Of a stretch of 64,000 bases of DNA, positions 23,501-35,500 are shown one piece after another (position 1 is the stretch's first letter; each line of letters starts with the position of its first letter). The position numbers and the translations under genes were made by a program. The stretch lies in assembly GCA_003260075.1 (NCBI GenBank), contig QLIY01000103.1, positions 151,230-215,229 on the forward strand, in the 5' to 3' direction. This DNA is from Phallusia mammillata. Lineage: Eukaryota; Chordata; Ascidiacea; Phlebobranchia; Ascidiidae. The notes below the pieces were generated by a model. That model saw nothing but the letters and a program-made list of their open reading frames with translations, was not told the DNA's origin and ran no database searches.

Positions 23501-26500
23501 ACAGGATAATACCAGGGCTTAAGTTGACACGTTTTAAAACCAGTGTTATACCAACCGAACACTTGCCAAAACTATTGTATACTTTGTGTTTTGGGACACT
23601 TTTTTAACATTAGGATCAAACAGCAAGCCCGGCAATTTTAAAAAAACACAGTAATGTTTATTTGCCGAGCTGGAGACAAAAAATTCATGAGTATTCAAAC
23701 TGCAATGCTTGTTTGTTTATAAAGGACTCAATAGGCTGGTTAATCTCACATCAAAATGTGCTAACACCTAACGAATGTGTTTCTTGCTCAAGTTAATATT
23801 CATGGAAAAAGATCTAGGTTGAAAGCAGGCAATGGTGCTTGTGATTCGACTTTCGGCGGATTTACGACTGAGCCTGTGTAGCTCAGTTGGTAAAGCGCGA
23901 GCCCCGGAACGGCTCTAGTCGTGAGTTCGAATCCCAGCACAGTCTAGATTTTTCAAGCCTACAGCTTGCCATATGGGAATGCTTGGGAGACCAGCTTGAT
24001 CCGGTACAACGCCTTTAATGGGCCTGGCGTAGTATGACAGGCTGAAACCATCAAGAAATAAGCTTATAAAAACCTAATGTTTCCTTAAATTGTTACACAA
24101 TTTAAAACTTTTCTTAATGTCCCTATTAATTACAGAGAGAAGCAGCAAGTTTATTGGATGATCCACGTTTCAAGTCAATGTTTGAAGACAGCAGTTTCCA
24201 AGTTGACCAGGAATCTGAAGAATTCAGATTACTTAACCCTGTTGTGTCGAAACAATTCGAAAAGCAAAGATCCAATGAGCGCAAGGAATCATCCCTTGTC
24301 GAGGTAAATTTGAGTTTTCTGTTTAAAAGTGCAATATGATTTAAAATATTCGTTAAATTGTTCCGTAACCATAGGCAACAAGCGACAATGAAAACGGATC
24401 GCACTCTGGTGTTTCGTCATCTGAAAACGAGGAAGAAGAGAGAAAGTGGGTGAAGGAATCAAAAAAGGTAGCTGCCTTTTTCTCTTTTCTCTCGCAATGT
24501 TATGAAATATTTTCTCTTAGTTGCTGAATTTCATAACATAAGCCTACCTCACAAAATGGCGAAATTGTTTTTTTTTGTTTTTCGTAAACTTATATTATTA
24601 CGTCAAACATTTGTGATGTCATAATAGCGCGTCATAACTGGCCACGTGTCGAATATTAACATCCACAGCGCTAAACCAAACATAATATTAAAACTTTTTA
24701 CCCTTATCTTATAGGCGCATAGAAATGTTCACAATAAAACCGCAGCAGCTCGCGAGCGACGTCGTGCGGAAGATGCTGAAACGACGATTGCACCGCGAAT
24801 GTTTGAGATCAAAGGAGACGAGGCCATCGATGGGCAAAGGTTTTCTACCTTGGATGACCTTGAGAAGTTCGGTAGCGAGGAAATACAACTTGCACGAAAA
24901 AGAAAAGCAAGGTTATTGGATTTTTCTTTTTTACAAAATTTTTTTCTTACAGTGTGCAGTAAATATGAAGTTAGGATTTTTGTCTGCTTGTAGTTTTTGG
25001 AACGTGGGCAAAACTGGCCGAATGTCGAAAGAAAAGTTATTTATGGAGTAAAAAAAAATTACCCTTGGAGATAGCAACAACCTTTTCTAAACATTTGGAA
25101 TATAATTGGTAAAATTTTGAAAACCATGTGCCAAGCCTGACCTTTTGCAGTTCTTTCACACTTTTCACTAAATAATATTGTTAAATATGGTAAATTTCGG
25201 GGAAAAAATGAAAAATTTTTTTTTTTTTAAACTGACGTAGCCAGAGGATGAATTTTTGCATAACGTTATTCTAAACTAAAATTCGTACTCTATTTCTTTG
25301 TCTACTTTAGTTTCTAGGCGACTCTGAACTTACGTTTTTACCCTATTTAAAGTTTTGCTTGATTTAAAATACACTCATGCGTTTGACCTTTGAACTTACA
25401 GTTGTTTATTTTTCCAAAATTTATCGCTCGCTACCTTTTTGCCCTCTGCTGCACCTTTTTTAATTTCTGTTAACTTTGTTTTTCCAGATTATTTATTTGC
25501 GTTTTAGTTTCCGTTCAATTTATTTTTCCACGTTTACTTTAATTACTTCGTTTTTGGACATTTGTCGCCCGCCATCTTTTTTGCCACTGTCACCTTCTTG
25601 TGTAAGGGGTGGCTGACAGGATGACCACGTGGTCTTTCGCTGCCCCGCACGCATAATCTTTGTGTTACAATCCATTTTCGTTGATTTAAGTGCAAATAAA
25701 CTAAACTTGAAACTTACAGCGCGACCCTTGGCGAGCGGATTGATGAAGCGGAACGGCATATGAGCGTGAAAACTCACAAGGGACCAGGATTTCAAATGGG
25801 AGCAAAACAAGCGACGTTTCGCGTAGAAAAGGTCAGTAGATCAATTTAAAACATAAAGTCTAGTTTGAACTGAAATCCACCTACAGTAGCAGTTTTCCGG
25901 TGATTGCTGTTCTTTACAACAATATAGAATCAACAACGGTTGGTTCTGTTTGGCCTAGGGTTTATACACTATGTTTTGAATTAGATCTATTTACGTCCGA
26001 TAGCATTTCATTGTATTCACACTAATAGCGATAGATCAAGCAGAATTGGTACCAGAGTGTTTCATTTCCTTTCCCGGCACTTAATTGGACTAATGTGCTG
26101 ACAATCGTGTAACAGCGAGTAAAAGTTGTAAGTTACGATATAAGGGCATAAAGACGTTTTGATCATAAGACTTACTTGCAAGATTGTATGTATAAATCAG
26201 ACAGCACTAAACACCCCATGGTCATTACACCTCAAAATTATTTCCATAAGAAACCTTCACCTCAAACCTAATCAGCCTAAACGTCAACATTTTTATAAGT
26301 CAACGAAATTACAAATTTTGCACATACTGAAACTTCGGTTTAAAAAACCTGCCTTGCCAAGTGCTAACATACGGTCAAAGGCAGTGCCAAATATGGTATT
26401 CGGTACCACCACACGCTTTTTACGTCTATTTGGACCGTTACATTCCTAATGACAAATAACGCTATTTTCCGAATCCATCGACGTCACAGGTGGACGCGAA

Positions 26501-26618
26501 ACAGAAACAGCGGACCGAGGAAGAAAAACGTCACAGAGATGAAAGACGCTCCGTGCGTCGGCCGGCCAATAAACTGAAGCGGGTGAAAGGGGGACGAGAT
26601 TCCTTCTTTAAGCGGTGA
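17522..26618 (+). CDS. NOL10: NOL10, nucleolar protein 10 (WD40/NUC153), 19 exons, 706 aa
   Basis: Exons: 17522-17587, 18118-18262, 18477-18554, 18661-18698, 18891-19027, 19744-19809, 19880-20023, 20109-20187, 20845-20994, 21065-21184, 22012-22138, 22344-22455, 23218-23284, 23400-23492, 24136-24303, 24375-24467, 24715-24911, 25720-25831, 26490-26618. All have GT/AG sites and phases close at 2121 nt. Human NOL10 is a little under 700 residues. The N-terminal half is a WD40 propeller ([20 protein letters not shown], then [20 protein letters not shown] and [11 protein letters not shown]). The NUC153 motif [17 protein letters not shown] is near residues 480-497, followed by acidic and Lys/Arg-rich segments, ending GGRDSFFKR. 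The family acts in the nucleolus in small-subunit ribosome biogenesis. Introns carry a minisatellite, two hammerhead elements, two hAT MITEs, a SINE and three G-bridged duplications. AATAAA follows near 26870. Confidence 0.96.
17753..17935 (+). repeat. 31-bp minisatellite in NOL10 intron 1
   Basis: About five tandem units with a 31-bp period, each containing AGTTCTATCACAAA and ending ATTTTTCAGC. Units differ by one to a few bases. Each unit carries a pyrimidine tract plus CAG, so the array repeats a 3' splice-site-like motif upstream of the genuine exon 2 acceptor at 18117. Confidence 0.85.
18741..18821 (+). mobile_element. 81-bp inverted-repeat element carrying a hammerhead ribozyme
   Basis: TAGGCTGCAGA at the left end and TCTGCAGCCTA at the right end form perfect 11-bp inverted repeats. 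The element lies in NOL10 intron 4 (18699-18890). It is a shortened relative of the elements at 22886-23026 and 43696-43905, with which it shares ATCTC, CACCAGCTGCACTGAT and everything up to the cleavage site. The right inverted repeat is also the 3' strand of ribozyme stem I, so the left repeat can compete for the same strand. Confidence 0.8.
18769..18818 (+). ncRNA. Hammerhead ribozyme motif, complete core, intronic sense
   Basis: Stem I is GCTGCA (18769-18774) with TGCAGC (18813-18818). The core CTGATGA is 18775-18781. Stem II is GACC/GGTC (18782-18785, 18791-18794) with loop TTATA. GAA is 18795-18797. Stem III is ACAGT/ACTGT with loop GTGC (18798-18811). Cleavage is expected after C18812 of a GTC triplet. 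By family knowledge G8 and G12 are catalytic and both are present. Ends open at stem I make it type I. Stem III is short, so activity as a dimer is possible, as known for other short-stem-III hammerheads. It lies in the sense direction of NOL10. Activity is predicted from structure only. Confidence 0.85.
19181..19401. mobile_element. hAT-type MITE with 8-bp TSD
   Basis: Terminal inverted repeats CAGTAGTTCTCAAAC and GTTTGAGAACCATTG flank 221 non-coding bp. The 8-bp direct repeat GCTTAGCA occurs on both sides (19173-19180, 19402-19409), the target-site length of hAT transposons. Located in NOL10 intron 5. Confidence 0.9.
19602..19746. repeat. Direct duplication bridged by G10 at NOL10 exon 6 acceptor (case 2)
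   Basis: Copy 1 (about 19602-19661) and copy 2 (about 19672-19746) share a central block of about 48 bp, including TTTTGTTACAATTTG and the acceptor TTAAGGTC. They are separated by G10 at 19662-19671. The left parts of the copies differ by an indel. The NOL10 reading frame requires the acceptor in copy 2 (AG at 19742-19743). The same acceptor sequence in copy 1 runs straight into the G tract. Confidence 0.85.
20630..20700 (-). repeat. Unclassified repeat-like segment in NOL10 intron 8
   Basis: On the minus strand the segment reads CTGATGAAGGC, then GGACATTGAAACATC. This resembles hammerhead core words, but stem II cannot pair, so no ribozyme is called. It looks like part of a dispersed element; the class is unknown. 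Confidence 0.3.
21368..21677. mobile_element. hAT-type MITE with near-perfect TSD
   Basis: Left end CAGGGGTGTCCAAAG and right end ending GGCACTTCTG resemble hAT inverted repeats. The flanks ACCTAGCA and GCCTAGCA are a 7/8 target duplication. It sits in NOL10 intron 10, and its right part was copied by the G-bridged duplication that follows. Confidence 0.75.
21611..21841. repeat. Direct duplication bridged by G10 (case 3)
   Basis: About 107-114 bp is repeated (copy 1 ending 21717, copy 2 starting 21728). Both copies start AAACGTTGGCCTA and end AATAATAATAAAAGG, with G10 at 21718-21727 between them. The unit straddles the right end of the hAT MITE and its flank, so the duplication is younger than that insertion. 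Confidence 0.9.
22366..22934. repeat. Direct duplication bridged by G9-11, copies most of NOL10 exon 12 (case 4)
   Basis: Copy 1 (about 22366-22643) and copy 2 (about 22653-22934) are about 280 bp each, with a G tract at about 22642-22652. Copy 1 holds the last 90 nt of exon 12, its donor, and the first 43 bp of the hammerhead element. Copy 2 repeats these and continues into the complete element. The second exon copy (22655-22745) lacks the exon's first bases and any acceptor, so it should be skipped. Only a few percent of bases differ. Confidence 0.92.
22886..23026 (+). mobile_element. Hammerhead element, second copy, in NOL10 intron 12
   Basis: Imperfect inverted repeats run TAAGTAAGC...GACAGTG at the left and CACTGTC...GCTTACTTA at the right. 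The interior matches the 43.7-kb copy (GGCTACACAAGCCAATAC, CAGCTGCACTGAT). The first 50 bp also occur in the truncated duplicate at 22595-22643. Confidence 0.75.
22970..23019 (+). ncRNA. Decayed hammerhead motif
   Basis: Core reads CTGATAA (22976-22982) instead of CTGATGA, which changes the catalytic G8 to A. Stem II is GAAC/GTTC with loop TTATA, a compensated change relative to GACC/GGTC in the other copies. GAA, stem III and the GTC triplet (cleavage after 23013) are kept. Stem I is largely broken on its 3' side. Expected to be inactive. Confidence 0.7.
23868..24070 (+). mobile_element. tRNA-derived SINE in NOL10 intron 14
   Basis: A tRNA-like head spans 23872-23945, with box A TAGCTCAGTTGG, box B GAGTTCGAATCCC, a 5-bp anticodon stem GAGCC/GGCTC and a 6/7 acceptor stem. 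It is followed by a tail with GGGAATGCTTGG and GGTACAACGCC. The same tail occurs after a worse tRNA-like head at 60082. A tail shared by two copies shows a SINE and not a tRNA gene. Confidence 0.8.
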
Positions 26619-26955
26619 ATTGTTTGTTAAACACACGTTGGCGCTGCAGAGCAAGTCAATGGTCGGAAAATCGAAGAGATAGAGGAAACCTACGGTGCGG
26701 ATTGGATGTTGCAGAAACAATTGGAATGAAATTGGAAGTGGTGATGATTTGATACTTAGTGTTCCATCTAAAACGAAAAGTGGTCATTCAATTGCTATTG
26801 TTTCCATAGTATTTTGCTTTTTCGAATTGTTCATAACGAGCATCACTTGAAAATGTCTAAAACGTTTGCAATAAAATTTATCTTAACAGTTATGTTATTG
26901 ACCACACAAATTTACTTACAATTACAAGTTTCCGACTGTTTGTAGTTTTATATGT

Positions 26956-27282
26956 AGGGTTGCCATCGATATGGACCCCAAAATAAGGACAACCGAAAAA
27001 TTAAATGTTCTAACGAAACAAACGCTTTCAAACAAATCTTTGAATTTATACGAGCCATGCCATATTTTTTGCCACAAGCAGTCTGTTCCAGCAACCTCTT
27101 GTTCGTATAATATATTTCGTGCATCTCACGATAGCTCAGCTGCTACAGGTTTACCTTCCTTTTCGCTGTGATTTGACTTGTAATTGTTGACAATAAGACA
27201 AAATAAGAACTCAAGTCAAAAACCAGGACATTTCTTAGAAATTAAGACTAAGACATTGCCCTTCGAAATAAGGCAACCCTGG
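26956..27282. mobile_element. Possible DNA-transposon MITE
   Basis: AGGGTTGCC at the left and GGCAACCCT at the right form short inverted ends around about 325 non-coding bp. No clear target duplication was found, so the boundaries are tentative. Confidence 0.45.
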
Positions 27283-30200
27283 TTTTTGTGATTAAGTATT
27301 TTTCAATTGTAACTTGTGGCCAAAACCCGTGCACGAAAATGCAGAGTTCAATGTTTCAAACGCATCTGCGGAAAAATATGAGTTTTCACTGAAAATCGTC
27401 TTGTCCGTTGGAATCAAAACACAATTACTTTCCTGGTCTGTCCCTAATGTTTGTTTGTGCAAGAGGTCAGCTCCACGCAATGAATGTTTTTCTTTTGCTA
27501 ACGAGCTCCACCGTGTCCCGTGTAAATTCAAAGGTAATTTAGTAACTTTGCGTTTTTGCGTGATCTCTTTTTAATACAAGGTAGGTATCTTGGATTGAAA
27601 GATATAATGTGTAGTGATTCGGCTATAGTGTAATTGTTGTTAAATAGCTTCAAATGTGTTTTTTCCAAACAGTCTTTATCCACTTTTAATTTACAGACCG
27701 AACCAGTTTCACCCTAAATAATAATAATTCTAAGTAATATTACGTGTAAAAGATTAGCGTTAAAGTCGATAACTGGTCAACCGAACCGCTTAGGTTACTC
27801 AAAACTGTGTTGCGAAACCTTCGTGTGGTGATAGGCTATTACTGCCAAACTTGAAAGGGATTTGGTATGAAAATACTGTGATGGCCCAAAGACCCACTCG
27901 TTTTGAGTTTTATTGACTTCGCATCGTAGAACAAACAGAAGCCTAAATCCATTGAAACTCGCAACAATATAACTGTTTTTACTTGACCTCAAAGTTAGGG
28001 GCAGTGTTCGTTTTTTCACCGACTTTCGGGCCTTGTTTTTAAAAAACGTTAATTTTGAAAAGGAGAATTAATTTTGTAAAGGTGAGTTAATTTTGAAAGG
28101 TTTTCAACATGTTTAAAAGCTGTATCGCAGTTTTGCTTTTATTAAACATTTTTTGTGATAATAATCAAATACAACAATGTCCGTGCCCAAAACATTAGGC
28201 TACACTTGCACGTAATATAAATGTAACGCACTCGTCTGTCATGCTGAATATGTGATTTGAACTTCCCGTCAAAAGTCATTTAAACAATGTGGACAATTTT
28301 AAAATTTTCATGCAATTTCATCATGACTTCCTCTCTTTTCAATTGTTAAGCCGAAATTCGGATAAAATTTAAAGTTTTGCGTGCGAAGGCCCGTATGACG
28401 TGGAAGAATTGCGGCCACCTACAGGCCAACATGATTTGTTTGCTTTTCTAAGGGATTTCTCTGGAACGTGAGGTCTGCGTCTCCGGCGTAACAACAAACC
28501 ACTGCCAACTGCAACAAATTGTTCTTTTTCTATCCCCTTAGTTCGAACGGGTCATTTGCAATTTGCTCCTAGGTTGAATGTGATTAAAGCGAGATCAGTT
28601 GGCACGCCTACGTCTATTGCCAAGAACCAAAGAAAAAAAGAGTTGGACTTCGGATATGTGTTAATATTTCGTAAAACGGACTTGAAATATAGTTGAGGAG
28701 AATACTTATTATAGTTGAGTTACAAGACGTAAGGCATTTTTAGTGTTGTAGTTTTTCGTTTACATAAACTTGTATTGCTTTATTAAACTTTTTGGAACGT
28801 AAAAATTGCCATTGTAAGTAAATAAAACGAAAAGAGTTGACAATAAATATAGTCAAGTCTAACCATCAATCTAATGAACGGATTACTATATGCTCTCAAC
28901 CTGTTTGGTGCAGTGAACATTGGGATAATAATTTTAAGCGAGGCAAAGTAATGCAGCATAAAGTATCAGCTAGTGTTTTGGTACAACTGCTTTGTAGTAT
29001 GTTATTCTTCATCAAAACGCCCCTCAAACAGATGACAAAACGCAGGAAACTTTGTGTAACAACTGTCTGGTATATCACCAATTAATTTATTAGCTTGTTT
29101 TGTTGTAGTTTATGTTTGTTATAAGTAGACATCGGAGTTGCATCTGTACTATAATTTCACTTTCAAAAATCAGCCAATTATATAACTTAAAAGTCGGCAT
29201 CATTCCAGAAAACGCTTAAAACATTAAAAGGTCGATTTTTTGTTTCTTTAATATATATTAAAATGTTCTTTTAACATATTTTTTACCAATTTTACGAGTT
29301 TATTAAAAGTAAACTATGTATCTTATCATTCTATATTTCACATAAATAAACCTAAACCATATGGGGAAATTCCTTTTCGGTCTTTTTCAATCATCACCGA
29401 TTTCTCGTGCCTATAGTGTTGGAAACATAAATGTTGGTAACTGTGAACTTTCAATCCCGCCATCTTCTGGTTATAACAGGTGCTCGGGCCGCGCTAATTA
29501 TGGGGGCAAAAACTTTTAAACGCTCTGCTTATATAGGAAGCGTGACTCGCTTCAAAAAGGTCGCAGATGCTTAAGGATACAGTTACTTGTCTGGAGAAAT
29601 ATGTGACTGTTTCCGGCATTTATATGGAAGTGTTGTAGAATTTGGTGAAAGTTGTCTAACAAACGTGAATTTTTCTAAAGGTTTATTAAAGATTCAAGTC
29701 TCAAAGACCCTTTAGTCTCAAAATGGATTTAGGTTCTAATTTTTGATTTTGAAAAACGATTACTGTTGCTGTTAACAATTTACAAAGAAATGTGTTTTGA
29801 TCAGTCTACTTTTTAAATATCTAATATTGGATTGAGTAGTACTTTAAACATGCCGTAACACAACTGCAACATGCCTATAGATGGTGCGGTAAAAAATGTT
29901 CGCAATTTTTTAAAAGTAAAAAACACATGCGCTATTTAGAAGTAAAAGTATTAATGAACTCTAGAATCCAGACGCCAACTTAAAACTTAAAAAGCAGTGC
30001 ATACATTTTTCGCAAGCGTTTCAACAAACGGTGATATTATTATCGGCGCAAAATGCCAGAAAAGTTTACTCTGTCTGTCGTACTGCAAACAAAAGTGGCG
30101 TGACGTAAGTATTGATGTCATGTAATGATGTGTGGGTGACAGAACGATGAAAGTCGCGAGTTGTTTAAGTCAACTTTAAGCCTAGTGATGGTAAAGTTGT

Positions 30201-32515
30201 GTTGTTAAAATCGAAAATTACATTCTCTGCAAAGGCGATTTCTTTCAGAATGGTATATGACAGTGAGTTATAAATTCTTCAGTAACATCTTCTGCTGGAA
30301 TTTATTACACGGTTGTAGCGCCTGAGCAGTTTTCATTGATTTGCAAACAACGTTATGAGAAAAAAAAATTCAAAAACATCCAACTTGTTATTTGCGACTG
30401 TAGGATCCACACCTATAGTTCGCTGTTTAGGAGTGCATCATTCGTCGGTGTCAGTTATATTTTTGTCTGCATGTTGCATCCAACTTCGACCCAAAATAGA
30501 CTTAGGTGCTGCAATTTGTTTTGCCCAACGAGATATTCTTAAATCGACACCTTAACACTTTCTTGTTGTACGTCACTAAAAACTGGCCCCGAGGGCACAA
30601 GTCGCGTGCTTCTTGAGCTAAGTTAAAATCTCGAGTTTAAATTCGGCGCCAAACCGTTCAAAGCGACGCCGAAAAAAAATCATTTTGCCGCAAGATTTTT
30701 TGGGAACGGCTAAAATTTCAAAAATATCTTCAAAAGCTCTTATATGATACTGGAGTCCACTGGTTAAAGGGTAGGACAGATTGCGTTGAATTTTTATGTC
30801 ATAAATCCGACTGTGTCAAATTTTATCAATACTTTGGTTCATCTGATTTTGAGGTCAACTTGATGAAATACACATAGCAAGGTTTGGTTAGTTTTAATTG
30901 CTTAGCGGTTGTACAGATAAAGGCAGTAACGATTTTTATTTGTGGCAAAGTACTGCTATGTGTTAAACAATAATTGCATTCTGCAAAATGTTTAAAACAT
31001 CGTAGAGTTTCGCAGGTTTGGCTGTTTAGAATCAAATATATAGGTCGAGTAGTATCGTAGGGCGACAAGGTTTAGGTCAAAGAAACGGAAATTTTCGTGC
31101 TATGCGGTTCACGAAGTGATAATTTGTAGTCTATTATCTGCCAGAAAAGTGTACGTATATTATAAAATAACAAACTGATTGACCGTAGTGGAATACTTTA
31201 CGTATAGCACACAAAACCATTACGAAACATGTTACTTTATAAGATGCTTATATGCGTATTTTGGCGTGCAGGTTCGCTTTTCACTGAGTCAATATATAAT
31301 TAGTATTATTGTTAATGATTTAATTATCAGTTAGCTTTTATTGCACTAAAAACCAGACAAGCATTTTTATGTTTATTTTGGCAAATGTACTTGCCATAGT
31401 CAGCAAAATGTATCTATTTAATGCATTATTAGCCAGCGTAATCAATATAAATTAATTAACAAGAATCTATATTATGTCTTTAAGTATCTTTGTAACACAA
31501 TTACCAATTTTTGTTGCAAAGTGTTAATTTATAATCCGCTACGAGAAAAGAAGTATTAAAATTTATGGCATAATTTCGAGGTGGTATGCACGATTAACGC
31601 AACGGGGCTTTTCTGAGGAACTCGTACAGTTAGGTGTGTTGAGTTGTGGTCAAACTACGCCCATTTGAAGGCTTATCATTTAATCTTTCCGCGTTCGGTC
31701 AAAAACAGGGGCTTCCGTGGAAATAACTGCTATTTAAAGATCACTAAATTCAAACCATCAAAGGCAACAGCATTCACCTATTGTTGTGTATAATACCATT
31801 TTCAATGTTTTGAGAAAGGATGTTATCATTATTATATACACAAATTATTAAAAATAGCAGTTTGCGTCATAATTAGCGTTTATCTTCATTAAAGTGATAT
31901 TTTTTTGAAATTTTGTTATTGGTTATTTAAGATTTCTATGTATGTCACCTCAGGCATTAAACTTCACACAATGCGAGTACCTTATCTGATAATAATTGGC
32001 CGTCGCCTGTCACACCGTGAGCAGTTAGTGACCGGAGAAAGGCCACCGAAAAACCCTGCTTTAGACTCACGTGACGTTTTCAGTTTGATCACGTGATTGC
32101 AGACCTACATGCGGGGGAATTACCTTCGTTTTGTGACGTCGCTATTCATAGCCAGCAAGCCATATGCGTAGTTAGTACAAAATGCAACAAACATACGTTA
32201 CAACAACTTAAGATTTTTTTAACTTGGTAAAACTGTGTGAGTTACATCGTTTAATTTAATAGAATGGTTTAAATTGAGATTAACAGAAACGACGTTAATA
32301 TTAAATGGTTCTTTTTTTTCCTTTCAAACTGATTCTGTCTGTATATAAAACTCTTTGTGTTAACACTTTAAACAATTTGTGAAGCGATCAGTTTCCAGTT
32401 TACAAACATTATCATTTATATTATACTAATACGATTTTATGCATTCGTGAAAAATGTTTAACTATTAGAAAAAAGGTGTACATACAACATTGCCATTATT
32501 TTTCGTTTTGCATTT
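27283..32515. other. Gene-poor stretch upstream of the receptor gene
   Basis: No open frame here exceeds about 85 codons, shows motifs or has spliceable neighbours. The interval is AT-rich. Two CACGTGA motifs lie near 32070 and 32089, about 470-490 bp upstream of the receptor ATG. Nothing else is supported. Confidence 0.45.
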
Positions 32516-32559
32516 AGAGAAATTAAACCTAGGTGTGTATAAATAATAAACACCTTAAT

Positions 32560-35500
32560 ATGTTGTGGACAAGCTTGTGTTCGGGGTTTGTGTTAACATT
32601 ATTCATTGGACCAAGTCTTAGCGATATCCGTAAGTATTTCTATTGCACGTGTTACTTATCACGTAGACCGCAATCTTTCCACGGCACTGCAAACAAGAAA
32701 ATATATTTTGCAGCAAGTAGAGAGTAATTCACTGTGCGTATTAAATGCTCTATTCAGACCGCATACAACAAAATATGATGAAATTGACAAACTTCATTAA
32801 TAAAAAGTGTTTGTTTTTTGGTAGATGACTGTGGATTTGGCACAATTCGGGCAAAATGCTTTCGGTGTTTGACTTGCGGTAAGACAATCATCACTGCCGA
32901 CCAGATCTGCGATGGAAAATTTGACTGTCCTGATATTACTGACGAGTTTTTGTGTTCACAGAAACAAATCAAATACAAGTCCCAGGTACAAAAAAACTTT
33001 AGCTTAAATATATTTCCAGTCAGGCATCTATTATTTCAAACACATACAATCATAAACTAGAATAGTTCTCTTGTGAGGCACAAAACATACAAAAAATGAA
33101 TTTGCAACTGCAATGGAAAGGGAGACTGCTTTTTAGAGTTTTAGCATTGCCAGCATATATGGTTGCACTTACATCGCCGTTTTAAGGGGGGGGGGTACAA
33201 TCATAAACTAGAATAGTTATCTTGTGAGGCACAAAACATACAAAAAATGAATTTGCAACTGCAATGTAAAGGGAGACTGCTTTTTAGTGTTTTAGCATTG
33301 CCAGCATATATGGTTGCACTTACATCGCCGTTTTAACGCCTCGACAGAGTTGGTTGAAACACACTAAGCTAAGTCTAAAAATGAACCATCGGTTTAAAAC
33401 ATTGACACCTATGGCCCAAAGGCATTACATTCAGATTTCAAACTTTCGCGCCCAAATGTATATTAGTATCAGCAAACAACAGCACACCCAAAGAGAATTT
33501 GCCCATAGGCAGTTTAAGGTTACATTGAGTAACTCCTGTCGCCTTGAGGTTAACTTATATAAATAAACCAGTCTATTTTAAATTGTTCTTTCGATACCAA
33601 CAAACTGCTAGATAACCGACTTCGGTACACATAAACATATAATTGTTGTTGATGTGCAAATTTCTTCGTCCAACTTAGATGGTTCTATTCAATAAGTAAC
33701 TTTGTTAGTTTTTTTTTATCCCATTAGCGCCAAACTGGAGTTTTTCAACCAAAAAAATGTATCAGAAATTTGGATTTTATTCGTTTGGTTGAAATTTATA
33801 AAAATGCATCCGAAACAAAATGCAAAATCTAAAACAAGCTAGAAATTCGACTTAAACCTAAATGCTTATTTAAAGCCAGCATTATAGGCCAAAATGTCCG
33901 AATCAAGCTTGTTTTATTTAAACTTAACCGTCCCGAAAAGTTCGGCCCGACTTGTTACTCTATGTAAAGGCACACCCAAAAAGCTTTATCCTAAACCAAA
34001 CCGCTGTTTCTTAAAGACATAATACACATTATTGATATTACAAAGCCAGCTAAATTGAATCTTGTGGTCATTAGGTTCATTACGTGTCTACTGTGTTCGG
34101 TATTATGCCGTGGAACCCGGATTCAGCCGTTGAAATGACCCAGCGTATGTGCATTCCCAATTGCACCCTGCCTGAGTCCCACCGCCACGCCTGCAAACAT
34201 TGCAAGCCCGGAGAGATACAATGTTCACCCACCCTGAGACCAGACCAAAGCAATCACACTTGTGTTAGCAAACAGCAGCTGTGTAACGGGGTTCAGGATT
34301 GCCCGCACGGAGAGGATGAGTTATATTGTGGCGCAGGTAAAATGAAATTTTTACTTAAAGTACGGAATGGATTTTAAATTCTGCTGCAGGTCGTTTGGTG
34401 GGATAGTGGGATGTGTTAACTGCACCAAAAAGCGGGGTGTTAATTACTATATATCTATGATTCATTTAACTGATTATTTCATGTTTAATTTATAAACAAG
34501 TTACAACTAACGATGGCATTAGCATTTGCCGAAACGTGTTATGAATATAAAGCATGTCGCTTTTTAAGTTCCATACATTCTTATCTCATTATTTACGAAT
34601 TCCAGGTCTTGCAAAACATTCGCCGACACCAGTCAGCACAGACGGTTCCGGGGACTTAGAATCAAACCTCGACGCTGAAATGGAAAACTTGGGGAAAATG
34701 CCAGTCAGTTGCAACGAAATTGTCAATCGAACGCACGGTCGCGGTTCGAGGGGTCATTGGAGGGGTGGACCCCCACCAGATGTTATAGAGGGGTGGATAA
34801 GGTTTGCCGGCAGTAGAAACCTCTCCAGGGGTCTGCCATTTTCGCACCCCAATACTCCACCCCATTTGCTGGGTCAAGAGCCGCCGCATGTCCATCAAGC
34901 TTTGATCCAACACATTGGTGCCCCACAGGTCCGTGTCGGTGAATTTATATCCGCTGGGGTTATTTCACTTGGAATTGGGGATTTTCCGTTTGACCCAAGG
35001 CAAATACCTCACTTGCGCCCTCAAATGGTGGACCGGTTCTTCGGTTTTGGAAATGGCAACGTTACCCCAATCCCTGAGAGCACTGATACAGTTGAATTTG
35101 ATCGCATATGTGACGGGACTAGTGACTGTCCAGGACAAACCGACGAGCTATTTTGCTTGGACAAGTTTTACTGCAAGGGCAAGTCGCCTTTATATGTCGA
35201 CAAGAAAATGGTAAGAGACGGGCATGATGACTGTGACGACGGAAGTGACGAAATTGCACGAATTAATCCACAAGCTTTCGGCTCAAGGTACAACTTGATT
35301 GACAACTGGACTTTACAGGTTCTTGTGTGGATTATGGCTTTCACTGCGCTTATTGGCAACCTTATAGTGATCTGCAACACTTCAATAGATTTAGTAAAGC
35401 ATAACCGCGTTGCTACAGCCACAGCATTGTTACGTAGTAGGCGAACGTCTATTCAAGATATCGATCCAAAGAACGGTAAAACCCGCCTGTCCCGAGTTTC

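Noticed and set aside
23872-23945. Possible functional tRNA gene (anticodon GGA position)
   Set aside because: The base before the anticodon is C and not T, the acceptor stem has a mismatch, no long variable arm as in serine tRNA is present, and a SINE tail follows that recurs at 60.15 kb.
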